In this document: piece by piece, positions 1 to 11,736 of the stretch
Layout: the number at the start of each line of letters is the position of its first letter
Position numbering within the stretch: the first letter of the stretch is position 1
From: Hirudo medicinalis
Lineage: Eukaryota > Annelida > Clitellata > Hirudinida > Hirudinidae
Assembly (NCBI GenBank): GCA_011800805.1
Contig: MPNW01001153.1
Span: forward strand, 1 to 34,132
Direction: 5' to 3'
Length of the DNA: 34,132 nt
Translations under genes and position numbers: made by a program
The notes under the pieces: generated by a model
Seen by the model: only the letters and a program-made list of their open reading frames with translations
Told to the model about the DNA's origin: nothing
Database searches by the model: none

Positions 1-690
1 GTGAAGCGATGAAGTTTTCAAGAATTAGAATTTCATTAGTATCTTTTTATAAATAAAACAATGTGTTGTACATGTTTAAAAAAATGCTTTTTATTCAATC
101 TAGAGATATTACGCTGTTTATAACTTTGAAATGACCCTCTTGCTTTGCATTTTAAAGTATTGGATTAATTTTTTTAAGTTTTAATGTGTCCTGCTTATTA
201 GTTATGTATTTTAGAGATTCCTGATTCGCGTTCAATAGTTGCATGGAATATCTTTTTATTATATTTAAATTTTGCGTAACAATCCTCCAATTACAGTCTT
301 TAATAAATTTTAGCTAAATATTTATCATTCGATATTTAACTAATAAGTTATTAAATAATTTGTTATTGCGTATGGATTCAAGTATTCAAATAACTTAGAA
401 GCAATAGTATTCCTCTTTAATGTGGCTTATTTAGCTAAATATGTTGGTAAATGGATTTATTTGCTATTCAAACTAATTTAATTGAGATATTCGTTATATA
501 GATGTAAGACTCGTATATATAAATATAAATATTGGAATGCAACAGATGTAAAAACTTGAATAAAATTAAAAATAAAATTATTTATAAAATTAAGGTATTA
601 TATAATTTAAATTGTTGTAAATTTGTATTTTTAAATTGTAATAACTTAAAAAAATTACTTGTCCAAATTCTGTGTATTCGTATGTTTTTT
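1..690. other. AT-rich intergenic sequence
   Basis: Very AT-rich DNA with no reading frame that looks coding; the only ORF of about 60 codons (532-717) is lysine/asparagine-rich and of random appearance. I see no RNA gene or repeat array here. It is probably the upstream flank of the ribosomal protein gene that follows. Confidence 0.6.
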
Positions 691-695
691 TCGCT

Positions 696-866
696 GTTTC
701 TTTCCTTTTTCCGGTAATCGCGAGGTCGGTGTCACGTCTTCTTGTTGATCGGCTTTAGTATTCTTATTCACGTTAATGTATAAATTCAGTTGTTGTTATG
801 TTTATCGAATATTTGATCAAAAATTTTGTCACTGCTCGACGCCTAATAGTTGGATATTATTTACAG
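696..866 (+). promoter_or_regulatory. Probable RPL28 5' leader: TOP-like tract, non-coding first exon and leader intron
   Basis: A pyrimidine run (about 697-711, TTTCTTTCCTTTTT) is followed by a possible donor (CGAG|gtcggt, exon end near 724). An acceptor (tttacag, ending at 866) lies 13 bases before the RPL28 ATG. Ribosomal protein mRNAs typically begin in a terminal oligopyrimidine tract and often carry an intron in the leader, so this reading fits the gene. The transcription start itself is inferred. Confidence 0.5.
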
Positions 867-879
867 CCAATTCACGAGA

Positions 880-1426
880 ATGTCGGCCGATCTGCAGTGG
901 CTTATCATCAGAAACAACAGTTCCTTCCTCATGAAGAGGAAGAACGTTCCAGCATTCTCTAAGGTATTTGGATAACATGTGAATAGTACGATGTATAGGA
1001 TTTTTAAAACATCTCAAATCGACAGGAACGCAACAATCTTAAGGGAATCAACTCGTTCAGATACAACGGACTTGTGAACAGGAAGACTGTTGGTGTTGAG
1101 GAGGGCGCTGATGGAAAGGGTGTCACTCTCATCACCAAAGGAAGCAGCAGTGAGATTAAATATTTGCTGAATCAAAGGATGTACGGCTTTAATTATATCA
1201 CCAAATTGATTAATTCTAAGGTGCAAGGAAGCCAGCAAAGTTGTACAGGAAAGTTGAGCTGAAGAAAAATGCCCGTAAAACCTTCAAGTCCATCAAGAGC
1301 ATTGTAGAGAAGGGCAACTACAGGAAAGACCTCAAGATGGCTGCTATCAGGAGGGCCAGTGCCATACTCAGGAGTCAGAAACCTGTTGTCCCCAAGAAGG
1401 TCAAGGGAGAGAAGAAAAAGGAATAG
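880..1426 (+). CDS. RPL28: Large ribosomal subunit protein eL28 (three coding exons)
   Basis: Structural protein of the cytosolic 60S subunit. Coding exons are 880-963, 1026-1149 and 1236-1426, giving 132 residues, close to the usual length of about 137. The N-terminus [17 protein letters not shown] and the C-terminal block [17 protein letters not shown] are family hallmarks; [17 protein letters not shown] lies between them. Splice sites are AAG|gtattt, gacag|GAA, GCA|gtgaga and gccag|CAA, with phases 0 and 1. An alternative acceptor a few bases upstream in exon 3 would break the frame. The C-terminus is lysine-rich, and a polyadenylation signal AATAAA lies at 1454-1459. Basic composition and length are normal for the family, and the frame is intact. 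Identification is secure; only the exon 2/3 junction leaves a few residues uncertain. Confidence 0.95.
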
Positions 1427-1453
1427 AATGTGACTAACTGTTACTTCTTACCC

Positions 1454-1459
1454 AATAAA
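1454..1459 (+). other. Polyadenylation signal of RPL28
   Basis: AATAAA lies 28 bases after the RPL28 stop codon. A second AATAAA follows near 1508, so two 3' ends are possible. Confidence 0.6.
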
Positions 1460-1576
1460 TTTTTCTAAGAACAACTTGCTGTTGCTGGTGTAATCAGAAG
1501 CCCAAACAATAAATGTTGAGTTTAAATGTGGTTTGTAAATAAGCATTTTGATTCTTTGCTCAAAGCTTTGTGCAAT

Positions 1577-1710
1577 CCGTTGTGGCTTGAGGAAGGTCAA
1601 GAGAGAAGGAGGAAGATGATGTGACTAATACATATTGTTTAAGAACAACTTGCTATATTGTTGGTATAATCAGAAGCCAAAAGAATAAATATTGGGTGCT
1701 TGTGATGTGT
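1577..1710 (+). pseudogene. Decayed tandem copy of the RPL28 3' end
   Basis: This stretch resembles 1380-1530, which holds the end of RPL28 exon 3 and its 3' UTR. Shared words include aaggtcaag, atgtgacta, aagaacaacttgct and ataatcagaagcc, followed by AATAAA, all in the same order. The remnant frame reads VKREG then stops, so it is not functional. A further shared block (gattctttgctcaaagctt) occurs at 1549-1567 and 1869-1887; the second overlaps the last exon of the minus-strand gene. A local duplication with a later insertion explains the pattern. Confidence 0.65.
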
Positions 1711-1878
1711 TTGTTGTAGAATGTGCTAAAAACCTGTGATATATTGCAGCTCATTCAGATTATCTTGATCACAATGGTACTCCAAAATTCTGTATTTGCT
1801 ATTTTTATTGGGCATTTACATGTGATATATATATATTTTATAGTTCTTTATTTACAAAAAAGCGTATTGATTCTTTGC

Positions 1879-2816
1879 TCAAAGCTTCTTCACGCAGAGT
1901 AAGATTTCGTCGTGGATTGAGAACCTCTTGACACATTTCTCATTGACTTCCAGCACCAGATCCATCCCACACACAGAGGCCTGCAGACACCTGAGGGGCG
2001 ATTAAATGTTGAGCACTTAATGTAATGATGTTTGGCATCCAATTGACTGATTAATTAGAAGCTGGGAATGCTATAAATATTGGTAGACTCTGTCATGCTT
2101 TCAGCTTAGAGGAAGCTGTCCAAATATTTGCAACATAGTTGCTCATAGGTGTTCAGTCGGCTGTGGTGACAGTATCATGATGCATGCATGGGTGTGTACA
2201 TGGAATATCATGGAAAATCGACATATGGCCAACTAACACTCGTCCGTTGTCGTTCTTGATATTTAAAATGAGTCCACGAACTGCAAGGTCTGATCCCTCT
2301 GAATTGCCTTTGAGATAATTTGTGGTTGCATCAGTTTGCAGAGTCTGCATGTGAACTTTCAGTGTATCACCTTCAAATATGAAAGCAGTAGGTTAAATGA
2401 TTTAGATATCTTTACTACTTCACTTGTAAAATTTTAAATTTAATTTTTTGTTAGCATCAAATAGATCTCAATAAACATTTACCAGACACATATTTTATAT
2501 GCACTGATGCTGTGATTTCAACACTCACCTTTGTTAATGTTAATCATCGAGGTTGGAACGTCGATCACACATAAGTTTTGTGAGGTTAAACTTTCACAAC
2601 CAAGTGACGAAACTAGAACAAATTAAATTTTTATTAGTCAACATCGCCGACAGAAAAGAGGTGATTGATGAAGCGTAACCGTGGATAATCTCGATCATGT
2701 AGCATAATTATATTTATTAAAATGTTAAAAAAAAACAAAAGTAGTTTGATACCTCCAGGCACATTTCCAAACGGATCGATTTCAGATACAACAAATACTT
2801 CTTCGAATTCAGTCAT
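1879..2816 (-). CDS. Divergent Rpb8-like (RPABC3-like) paralogue of POLR2H
   Basis: Four exons on the minus strand: 2816-2753, 2612-2529, 2370 to about 2223, and 1990 (or 1980) to 1879; about 135 residues. The start FEEVFVVSEIDPFG followed by VSSLGCES mirrors [14 protein letters not shown] and VTRLKCES of the neighbouring POLR2H. The last exon, ASVCGMDLVLEVNEK ending VKKL, mirrors the family ending [14 protein letters not shown] ... MKKLAF. Introns 1 and 2 fall at the same positions and in the same phase (1, 1) as in POLR2H, and exon 2 is 84 nt in both. The exon 3 donor is unclear: no strong GT fits, and the best in-frame choice is AT|gtcgat. Rpb8 is a shared subunit of RNA polymerases I, II and III; whether this diverged copy enters a polymerase is unknown. 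A polyadenylation signal (AATAAA on the minus strand) lies at 1852-1847. It could also be a decaying copy, but the frames are open. Confidence 0.72.
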
Positions 2817-3618
2817 GTTCTGAGCAGTAAAATGTCCACTGAGCAGTTATAGAAATCAGATTATAATCTGTATTGTTAACCAAATTATTCTACTGTAATG
2901 CCTCTGTAAAAAAGCGTTAGGTGTTTGAAAAGCATGAGCAACGATAATATAAAAGTATTTGTTGTTTGATTGAAGTAACTTAATTTTCAATTTACTTTTA
3001 AATTCTCTTAAAACATTTTATTCAGTTATATATTATTTATTTTGAAATTAAAAGCTTCTTGCGGTTATGAAAGACTTCTTTGATTTCTACATCACTGGAC
3101 CCTTTAAAATTTAGATAAAAGTTAAAGGTAATTAATCATTTAGATTTAGATTTTTAAACTCTCCGTGCATTATTAAAATACACAGATATTTTTTTTAACA
3201 TCGATGAAAACATTCACTTTAATCCTTAGGTTATTATTGTATATATTTAATTGCAGGTATCTGGATTAAATCGCATAGTTCGATTGTTATATTTCTAAGA
3301 CATTTACTTAATACATTTTTGAAATGTGATGTCAACATTCACCAGTATTACAATATTTAACAACACATTCAAGTCAACGATTAAGTATGGTCAATTAGTT
3401 AAAATAGCAATTAGTTAATTGTGATATTTTCGCAGCTGCATTTATATTGCATAAAAATTATTTCACATAATTAATATAATATTGCAAAATTTAAAATTTT
3501 TGGACTTACATAGTTTTTATTGATATTTACGTGTCGATACATTTAGTGATCGAATTCACATTTAAATTTCTGTAGATATCTTAGTGATACAACAAAAACA
3601 TCGTATCGGTTCTCACAC
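2817..3618. promoter_or_regulatory. Intergenic region between two head-to-head Rpb8 genes
   Basis: About 800 bases of AT-rich DNA separate the start codons of the two divergently transcribed Rpb8 genes. No coding frame is visible, so promoters for both must lie here. I did not recognise specific factor sites. Confidence 0.45.
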
Positions 3619-4300
3619 ATGGCAGGGGTATTGTTTGAAGATATTTTTGACGTTAAGGATGTCGATCCGGGAGGCAAAAAATTTGATAGAGGTTATTTTG
3701 ACATTTCTCATTTTTGCTGTGAATATGGGAAATGGATGCATATTCTCACTTTGCAGTTACAAGACTAAAATGCGAAAGCGAATCGTTTAAGATGAATCTT
3801 CTGCTAGATGTAAATTCAGAAATTTATCCAGTTGATTTGGGTTAGTGGCGACTGAAACTTTACTTAGTCACAATTCTTTGAGAAATAATTTATTAAATTA
3901 ACGAGAATGATTGAGCTGCTGGTGACTTGCTTTAAAGGTGATAAATTCAGGATGGTTATTGCCACTAGTCTCAGAGAAGATGGAGTGCCAGATAATGGAG
4001 AATATGACCCTCAGAGCACAGTTCCTTCAAGGGCTGACAGTTTCGAGTATGTGATGTATGGTAAGGTTTACCGCATCGAGGGTGATGATTACATGGATCA
4101 AGGTGGAAGACTGTGAGTCCTTCTTAGTAAGATTGAGGAATTTATGCCAGGATTATTCTGATGCTTATACAATGATTTAAAGGGCTGCCTATGTCTCTTT
4201 TGGTGGGTTGTTGATGAAGCTTCAGGGGGATGCCAGCAATCTTCATGGGTTCGAGATGGACTCTTACGTCTACCTGTTCATGAAGAAGCTGGCCTTTTGA
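3619..4300 (+). CDS. POLR2H: DNA-directed RNA polymerases I, II and III subunit RPABC3 (Rpb8)
   Basis: Common subunit of the three nuclear RNA polymerases. Exons 3619-3691, 3757-3840, 3938-4112 and 4183-4300 join in phases 1, 1 and 2 to give 149 residues; the human protein has 150. Diagnostic stretches are [19 protein letters not shown] (residues 5-23), [35 protein letters not shown] and the end [19 protein letters not shown]. Donors are AGAG|gttatt, TTGG|gttagt and GACT|gtgagt; acceptors are ttgcag, tttaaag and tttaaag. A polyadenylation signal AATAAA is at 4406-4411. The frame is intact and the sequence close to family consensus, in contrast to the minus-strand copy upstream. Housekeeping expression is expected. 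Confidence 0.97.
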
Positions 4301-4411
4301 ATGATTGCTTTTAATCAAAACTATCTTCCTAGTCTCCAATTGTTAGGAGAAATGCTTTGTAAAATATGACTGTCTCATTGATGTTATTAGCAAGACAAGA
4401 TTTTTAATAAA

Positions 4412-6306
4412 TGATGGCTCCATGGAAAATGTGTTGGCATTAGTGGTGGGGAAAATGGATTTTGTAAATTAGTAAGTGAAAATTGTTTACAATTGCAAAA
4501 GGGCTCAAAGGCTCAAAGAAATGTTATTTTGGCAAATGTCCAAAAATAAGCACTGTAGCTACTGTTTCAGCCAATTATCCTATAAAACAATTAGAGAGCA
4601 ATACAAATTATGGAAACATCCTTTTTATCGAAGCATGTTGACATCCACACACGAAATTAGACATCGTTTGTCCGACAAACCTGTCTGACTGCTCTAAGCA
4701 GAAAAAATATCCTCCTCAAAAAAGCTAGGATGATAACCTAGGATAAAACATAACTCCACAATGATGATTACAAGAAAGTTTTAATGGAGTATACAATTAC
4801 TTACAATTTGTTAGCCTGCAGCTTTAAAACGAAATGAAATACAAGACATAGAGAAGAAAACACTGACGTTTATCTGGCAATCAAACTTATCTCCGAAAGG
4901 TTGGCTACTTATCACATAATCAACAATTTGAAAAAAAAAACATTGGCACTGTTCAATTGATGTATTGGTGTTAATTATTCAAGTCAAAATCTGACTGAGT
5001 TTTCTTAAACAAAATTCTCTGAAGTTAAACATCTGAAGTTTAAGGAATGGGGAGATTCCAAACTAATGAAATTTACGAGAGGTTGGAATTCAAAACTCAA
5101 TTCATAAAGTTTTCGTGGATCGGACAATTAGTAAATACGATTGGAGTTACGATTACACCTCTTCGCTCGACCGAGCAGAAAAACAACGCGACTCCGAAAC
5201 GGACACTTAAAAATGGCCGAACGGTTTCGAGGTTCGGTGAGAAAAAAGAAAAATTAACCGAAACCATAAAATAAATGAATTCTGCAAAATGAGCAGAATC
5301 AAGTCACACTTGAGAAACAAATGAAAAACCCAGGTCAAAGCTTAAAGCACGGCCTCGGAGGATGTAAAATCACAGGAAGTAAGAAATAACAAGATAATGA
5401 TGATGATAATGATAATGATGATGATAATGATAGGAGCAGAGCAAAGCATTTAACTATAACTTTGACTACATTGGTCCTTAATGTATTTACATGTGATTCA
5501 GCAGTCAATGCAGTTTAGCCACAATAATTAATTTAGGCAGGCTTGCATAATCATCACAGCATTCTTGATTATGCAAATTAGCTAAGCAAATCAGTAATCG
5601 TGTAAAATACGAGTCAATCCATTATAAGTTTGAGGTTAACTACTGCTACCACTTGGATGGTGTTGAGCCACATATACTTGAATATTAATGAGGGTGATGA
5701 TGGCTATGATGACACGCTACTGAAATTTAAATCAAAATATGTATTATTTAAACATATTATATTATATTTAAGATAATTTTATGTTCTTCATCAGTCAATA
5801 AAAATCCTTGGCATCATCTTTAAAAACACAGGAGAGAAATAGCACGTAGGAATCATAATGAACTGCCAGCAGAGTGCGGGAATTTACGCATTCACAATTA
5901 ATAAATAATTTGGTTACTGCTTCTATGATACTCTTACAATGCTCTAACGACGATCCTATTAAGATTACAATAATGTAAAACAAGCTTAGAGATGAAAATC
6001 ATGTACATCTTAGTGATAGGAAATTTATGATAGGAAAAAGAAATCACAGAAGTCTGAAATTCATTTCTGACGACGTTCACACTGCATGTAAACAAGAAAC
6101 AATGTAAAAACTCCTCCAGTGAAAGGCAGCAAAACGAGTGGACAAAACTCATCGACATCGGACTAAGAGGGAAAAATGATGACGTGCATCGGGCGACATC
6201 GATTTGGCTTCAAATGTTGCAAGAAGGATCAAGGAGAGAAAGTTTTGTCCTTCTCCAAGAAACCCTGGCATAAAGTGGAAGCAACTAATGGCTACTAATA
6301 AAACTA
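4412..6306. other. Intergenic region without recognised genes
   Basis: AT-rich DNA downstream of POLR2H and downstream of the minus-strand plakin gene. Short ORFs (for example 4476-4688, 5047-5274 and 5934-6158) have no recognisable motif and poor coding character. A small imperfect GATGATAAT array lies at about 5394-5432. Confidence 0.55.
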
Positions 6307-8979
6307 TTAAAGTGAAGGATGATGATGATGATGATGATGATGGAAGTAATTGGCCGAAGTTTCTAAAGTTGCCGGAGCAGTCCTAAGGTAGCGATGAGCA
6401 GAAGAAACGGGCGGGACTTGGGACGGATTGAGAGACCCTCGGTCGACCTGCAGAGAGGATCGAGGTTCGACCGGACGCACCTTGATCAGTCCCCTCTCTA
6501 TGGCTTCCCGCGGGGAAACTTTATCATTTGTGGCCATGTCGACGATACAGCCGGTGCAAGGATCAATCATACGACGTTTGATTGCCTCAAGGAAGGAGAT
6601 GTAGCAGTCTGACGAGCCGTCGTAGACCCCCTCCACAGCGAATGTCTCAGTGTGCTCATCGTACAGTGGAGTCTGGCATCGATTCCCATCTGCACCTTGT
6701 TTCCATCCCTTCACCTCCACCCAGCCCAAGCTTATTGCTTCTTCCAGAGACATCTTGGAACCTGTTTCCGTGTCATGAAACAGGCCGTCTTTAAGGATTC
6801 CAAGGTCGGTAGCTTCTCTCGCTTCAAATCGATTACCGTTAGCTCGATCGAGGGCCGTCAAAATTTCATATTCCGCCTTCATGACATTTGTCCTCAGGGT
6901 TATGAGACCCTCAGATGGAGATAACTCCATCCTGTGGTCCATGTGGAGCACAGGGTTGCTGTCAGAGACTGGACTTTTTATTTTGTTGGCATTCTCATCA
7001 TACTCCCCATCACCAGCCATGGCCTTTCGAGAAATCTTGATCAGCCCCTTGCTTATGGCAGCGGACATGGGAATTTTCTCCCCAGTCAATAGATTTACAT
7101 AGCGACCGGATCTGTGGTCCAGTATGCCGAGAGCCACCGCCTCCTTGATGGAGATTTCCTCCCCTGTCCTCGGATCGACCACAGACTGCACACTGCAATG
7201 CTTTGATGAACTGGACTTCACCGATCCATTCGACTTGGCATTTCTAAAAGAATTGGTGCTGGATGAAGATGTTGCATCGTTGGAGGGACGTTTCTTTGGT
7301 GGAAAATAAGTTCTCTCCTCTCTGATCGTGGTCTCTTTGGATATTAGACGTACTTCGTAGTATCTGATAGGTTTGTTCCTGTAAAAGTTCAGTGCCTCTG
7401 CATCGAGCTGAGTTATCCTGATCGGTCGGTATCCGGTTTTCATCTCCGCCCTGTAGGCCACCAACTTGTCTCTAAGGGCAAGAAAGAAAAGTATGGCTTT
7501 GTCCATGGTTGCTATCTTCCTGCAAACCTCCTCTGCATCTTCCATTGAGTTTCTTATAAAATCATTTTCTAGACTCCTCAAAGACCTTGCCAGATGCTTC
7601 AAGTGGAACTGTCCCTCTTGGAAACTCTCCATGCATGACCTCGACCTGTCCTTGAACTTGTGAATGGCTGCTTTGTTTGGGGCTAGAGAGAAGGTTTTGT
7701 CCAAATACGCAAGGAGATCTTGAAGAGCAGCCAATAGATTCTTGGCTAAGGAACTCTGAAGTTTTCCCATCAAGTCTGAGGCACAGGTCATCAGCTGTAT
7801 CCTCAGTCGTTCGGTGCAGTTGCTTATGTCGAGGTCTGGAGTGGGCACGAAACAGCTAAGTAGTGGCAGATAACCCTCCCTCCCATCTGCATTCCTGACC
7901 TATCAGAGTTGTTGAGAGAATACTCATTAATATTCATCGACAAGAACGTTTCTTCTAAGTAGTAGCTTCGAATGCACAAAGTAAAACTCTAAAGTTATGA
8001 TTAAATGATAAATCGTGGACTGAAAACAATTAAAGAAAGTTATTTTACCAACTCTACATCATCATCATCGTCATCATCACCATTACCATCGTGGACATTA
8101 TCGTCCTAACCTTGATGAGGCCAGGATGAGAAGAATCGGTGATTTCAACGTCTTCTCCTTCTCTGAGGGAGGTCTGAGGTCATACATTGAGTGAGAAACT
8201 TAAATACTCTAAGTATGTAAAATGATCGAGAAGAAAACCCCTAATGTGGTAACTGGTAAATATAATATAATCTATAAAATATTATAGATTATAGTCTTCT
8301 TCATTAAGCACCTTCATTGCAGCTTGTAACACCGACTTTTTAATGCACCGACAAATTTAGCGTTTAAACATTCAAATTTCCACCTTAGAAGTCTCCAGCG
8401 AACATATGGCTTTGAATGAGCGAACTTGGCCCAGTTTAGAATGATCCACGTCCAAATCCAGTGGCATTCCAGCTTTCCTTTCTTCCAAGTCATCGATTCT
8501 TTCTTTCCAGGCAAGAATGCTCTTGTAAATCCTCTGGAAGATAAAAGATTTGTAAACATGAAAATAAATCTAGTAATTCATATGCATTGATTCACCTGGA
8601 GAATGCTGACAAGATCATCAATTCTCTGTCTTTTTGAGATCTGATCATTTATTTCCACAAGGTACTTCCCAGTGGTGTGCATCATGTCAGATTCACATTG
8701 GAGTATATCTGCCAGAAACTGAAATAATGTTTTGGCATCAGGGACTGCCTGGTTTGCATTTAGATTTCAGAAAAAAACATGCATCATTTCCTTACCTCAC
8801 AAAGATCTGTGGCAGCTCCAATTGCTGACAGATTCTCAACGTATTTCATTCTGTGGTCCTATTTTTTTTAGTTTAAATTTGATTTAATCCTGGGTTCAGA
8901 TGTCTAATAAGAAGTTCAATAAGAAACTAACTTCTTTCGCTCGATCCATCGAAATTTTAATCACCCCCCTCAACTCCTC
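6307..8979 (-). CDS. Compact plakin-type cytolinker: part of a plakin domain with SH3, then plakin repeats
   Basis: Minus-strand exons, all phase 0: about 8979-8932, 8858-8796, 8718-8596, 8533-8384, 8173-8111 and 7899-6307. From the ATG at 8949 this gives about 669 residues. Residues 1-118 are helical spectrin-repeat sequence (AWKERIDDLEERKAGMPLD). Residues 119-165 form an SH3 fold (SLREGEDVEITDSSHPGLIK, then VRNADGREGYLPLLSCF) of the type inserted in plakin domains. Residues 166-320 are another helical repeat. A serine-rich linker follows, and residues 378-614 are plakin repeats (VDPRTGEEISIKEAVALGIL, GRYVNLLTGEKIPMSAAI, SKMSLEEAISLG, DKVSPREAIERGLIKV). Plakins tie cytoskeletal filaments to junctions and to each other. 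No calponin-homology domains or first half of the plakin domain were found upstream, and the neighbouring genes leave little room for them. The tail ends in eight histidines from a microsatellite. It may be a genuine short plakin, a partial duplicate, or an incompletely resolved gene. Confidence 0.85.
6319..6345. repeat. GAT/ATC microsatellite at the plakin C-terminus
   Basis: A run of nine GAT-type triplets on the plus strand; read on the minus strand in the plakin frame it encodes His8 just before the stop codon. The true end of the protein may lie upstream if an intron removes it. Confidence 0.8.
8057..8083. repeat. CATCAT microsatellite in the last plakin intron
   Basis: Imperfect CAT/CGT triplets between the plakin SH3 exon (8173-8111) and the last exon (7899-6307). 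Confidence 0.7.
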
Positions 8980-9898
8980 AAAAAGTCATGTGACTAAATA
9001 ATTGGCACTTGAATTAAGATTACACAACAAATATCTAAGTTTATTATCACTGTCGCTTCATACGACCACTTCCTCAAACAATTCAAGCAACTAAGACTAA
9101 AAATAACCAGTTAGAGTCTTTTTCCAGTCTCGATGATCCAAATCGCTATTACCATTATTTGCGCGTTAGTTCTAGATACCACAAATCGACCCCCGAAAGA
9201 TCCAGACCATATGTAACCATATTTGTAAACATAGCGTAGAGTGCCACGTTCTTGTCCTCGGCGGATAGCAAATGAATGGATTCGATTAAATCCTTCTACC
9301 AAATTTAAGTACGACGGTGAAGTTAGCAAGACTTTAGCAAGAACTTTAACACTCGATAACTTTGGAACGCGTTAAGGTAGAATCATAATTCCTTTTTTGT
9401 TAGAAAGGTCTTACTTAGGAAGAACTTGGAACTTTACCGTCGTAATCTAAGTTAGACTGCATAAGGAACATATATTCCAACAGTCCACAATATTAACACT
9501 ACCATCAGGCATACCTCAAGATTCTTGCGGACCCCCCAACCCCAGTCGCGTGGACCAAACCGTCGCCCACTCACACCGAATAAACTACCATGCGAACCTC
9601 ATGTCAAACTATGCACTGAAAACAAGATAAGTAGGGAGTGGCGGGATTTATTGTCATGATATTAAAAGCTACAGCAATGGTTCTTCATAAACTTATCTTA
9701 ACTAACATAACGTAAAACAGGAAGATAAAATTAAAGTGCTGAATTAGACTCAAAAAAAGATTACTATCCACACCTGGGTGATTTTCAAAAAGCAAGAAGC
9801 AACAATTTACCAAATTCAAAGGTCACAAACAAAATGTTCACCTAATGCAAGTGTTATGCAAAGCACTAAGGAATTACTCTTAATGAATGAGCAGCTTC
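8980..9898. other. Region between plakin and first nucleoside hydrolase
   Basis: Searched on the minus strand for further plakin exons (helical spectrin-like segments between splice sites) and none was seen. The ORF at 9111-9329 has no recognisable motif. Confidence 0.5.
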
Positions 9899-11697
9899 CT
9901 AATTATTTAGACACTGCTCCATCATGGTCTTGAACTGTTCCACATCCAGCTTCTTGATGATCTTGACTCCCTTAGCATCATCGGACTTCCAGTCTATGAC
10001 CATCTGACCTCGTGTCTTGAAACCAGCAAGCTCCACATCACACACCTGAACAATGATGCATTGAATCAAATAATTAAACCAATAACAGTTTGTGCAGATG
10101 CAAATCAAATCAATTGGGAACATCATCATCACCACCACCACCATCATCATCTTGATTGATCTTACAACATCTTGGGTTTCCAGTGCAAGCTTATCATTAA
10201 TGAGACAAGCAGCTGCAAGCTCATCTGCTGGAATGAAACACTTCTTTGCCTCCTTGGCATTCCTGACCATCTCGGCTCCGACCGCCTTCAAGAACTGCGA
10301 GGCCGGTGTGTTCGTATTGGTTATCTTGCTGTACCAGTCCTGCAAGGTAAAAGCAACTACAGATTTAAACCCAAACATTGCTTCAAAACAAGCATTATTT
10401 CCAAATTATTGATCGGCCACAACAAGTTAATCATTGTGCAGGATGCAGCATTGACAAGAAATCCTAAAATATAAAGGCACAATCAGGCACACATTGCCAA
10501 CTCTCTGAACGAACTTGCAAAGACCAACCTCAGTCGCATCACCAAAAGCAACACATTAAAACTATGGAATTACAATAAACCACGAAGCCAACGAAAGCCA
10601 TTTAAAAGATTCTTATAATAAGCCTCCTACAGAACCATACCCAGGTCAGGTCGAGAGAAGCGCAGAGTTCCCAGGGAATCAAAGTGATTGGGCATGCCAG
10701 TTCCCTCAGCACGATGGAGGCAGCCTCGGGGTCGCGATAGAAGTTGAATTCGGCCGAAGACGTGATGTTGCCGAGACCTTGAGAAAATCGATCTCAGTAT
10801 CGGTTTAGTAACAACACATTAGTGCCTTTTTAAGGAAATAACTTTTTTTTTCTTTACTTTAATATATATATATAGGAAGTAACTTTTTTTTTCTTTACCA
10901 TAAAAATAATATATATATAACAAACATAAACATCACACACAATTATAAATTAAGCAATACTTTCCACAACACTAATCCAGTGTACTAGTGGTCTTCCTTG
11001 CAGAGAAGGTAAGACGGCTTCGCTTTTTAAAGTTTTATGTTCAAGCGAACGTCGGAACATCGACGCACGTCACAATATCGATGTAAATTAGGTTATTTTT
11101 AACATGCATTAACATGTTGTTAACATCAGACTCATCCAAACAATGACGTCTCAATTCCAAAAGTTGACAGCAACTGGGAAATAACTTTCGCCAGTAAAAC
11201 CTAGAGAGACAGCATCCAAAAAATAAATTACTACCAGCATTTCACTCGGTCAAAAAGTGGATGCTAGGAGAAAGGATGACGGCACTTTCTTAGCATCAGC
11301 AACAAAAACAACAACAATAATAATAATAATAATGATAACAACAATAACGATAACAACAACATTAATAATGATAACAACAACAATAACAATGATAACAACA
11401 ACCAACAACAACAATAATAATGATGATAATAACGACAACCATAATGACGACAACAACAACAACAAACGTTTTTTAAATTTATAATTCACCACTGAAACAA
11501 ACACAAGGAAGTAACCATGGTGACAGCATTATACCTACCAGTGTAGTTTCCACCCATGACGAAGCATTCCTTCAGCTTCGAACCAAACTTGCTGTCGATC
11601 TTTTGGGCGATGGCGACGTTGGTCAGTGGACCGATGCATAGCAATGTTATCTCACCTTGAACAATGATGAATGTCAGCAAATAAAGACAACTTGCAC

Positions 11698-11736
<39 letters not shown>

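Noticed and set aside
4476..5274. Two short plus-strand ORFs downstream of POLR2H
   Set aside because: No motif, no splice-site context and composition typical of random AT-rich DNA.
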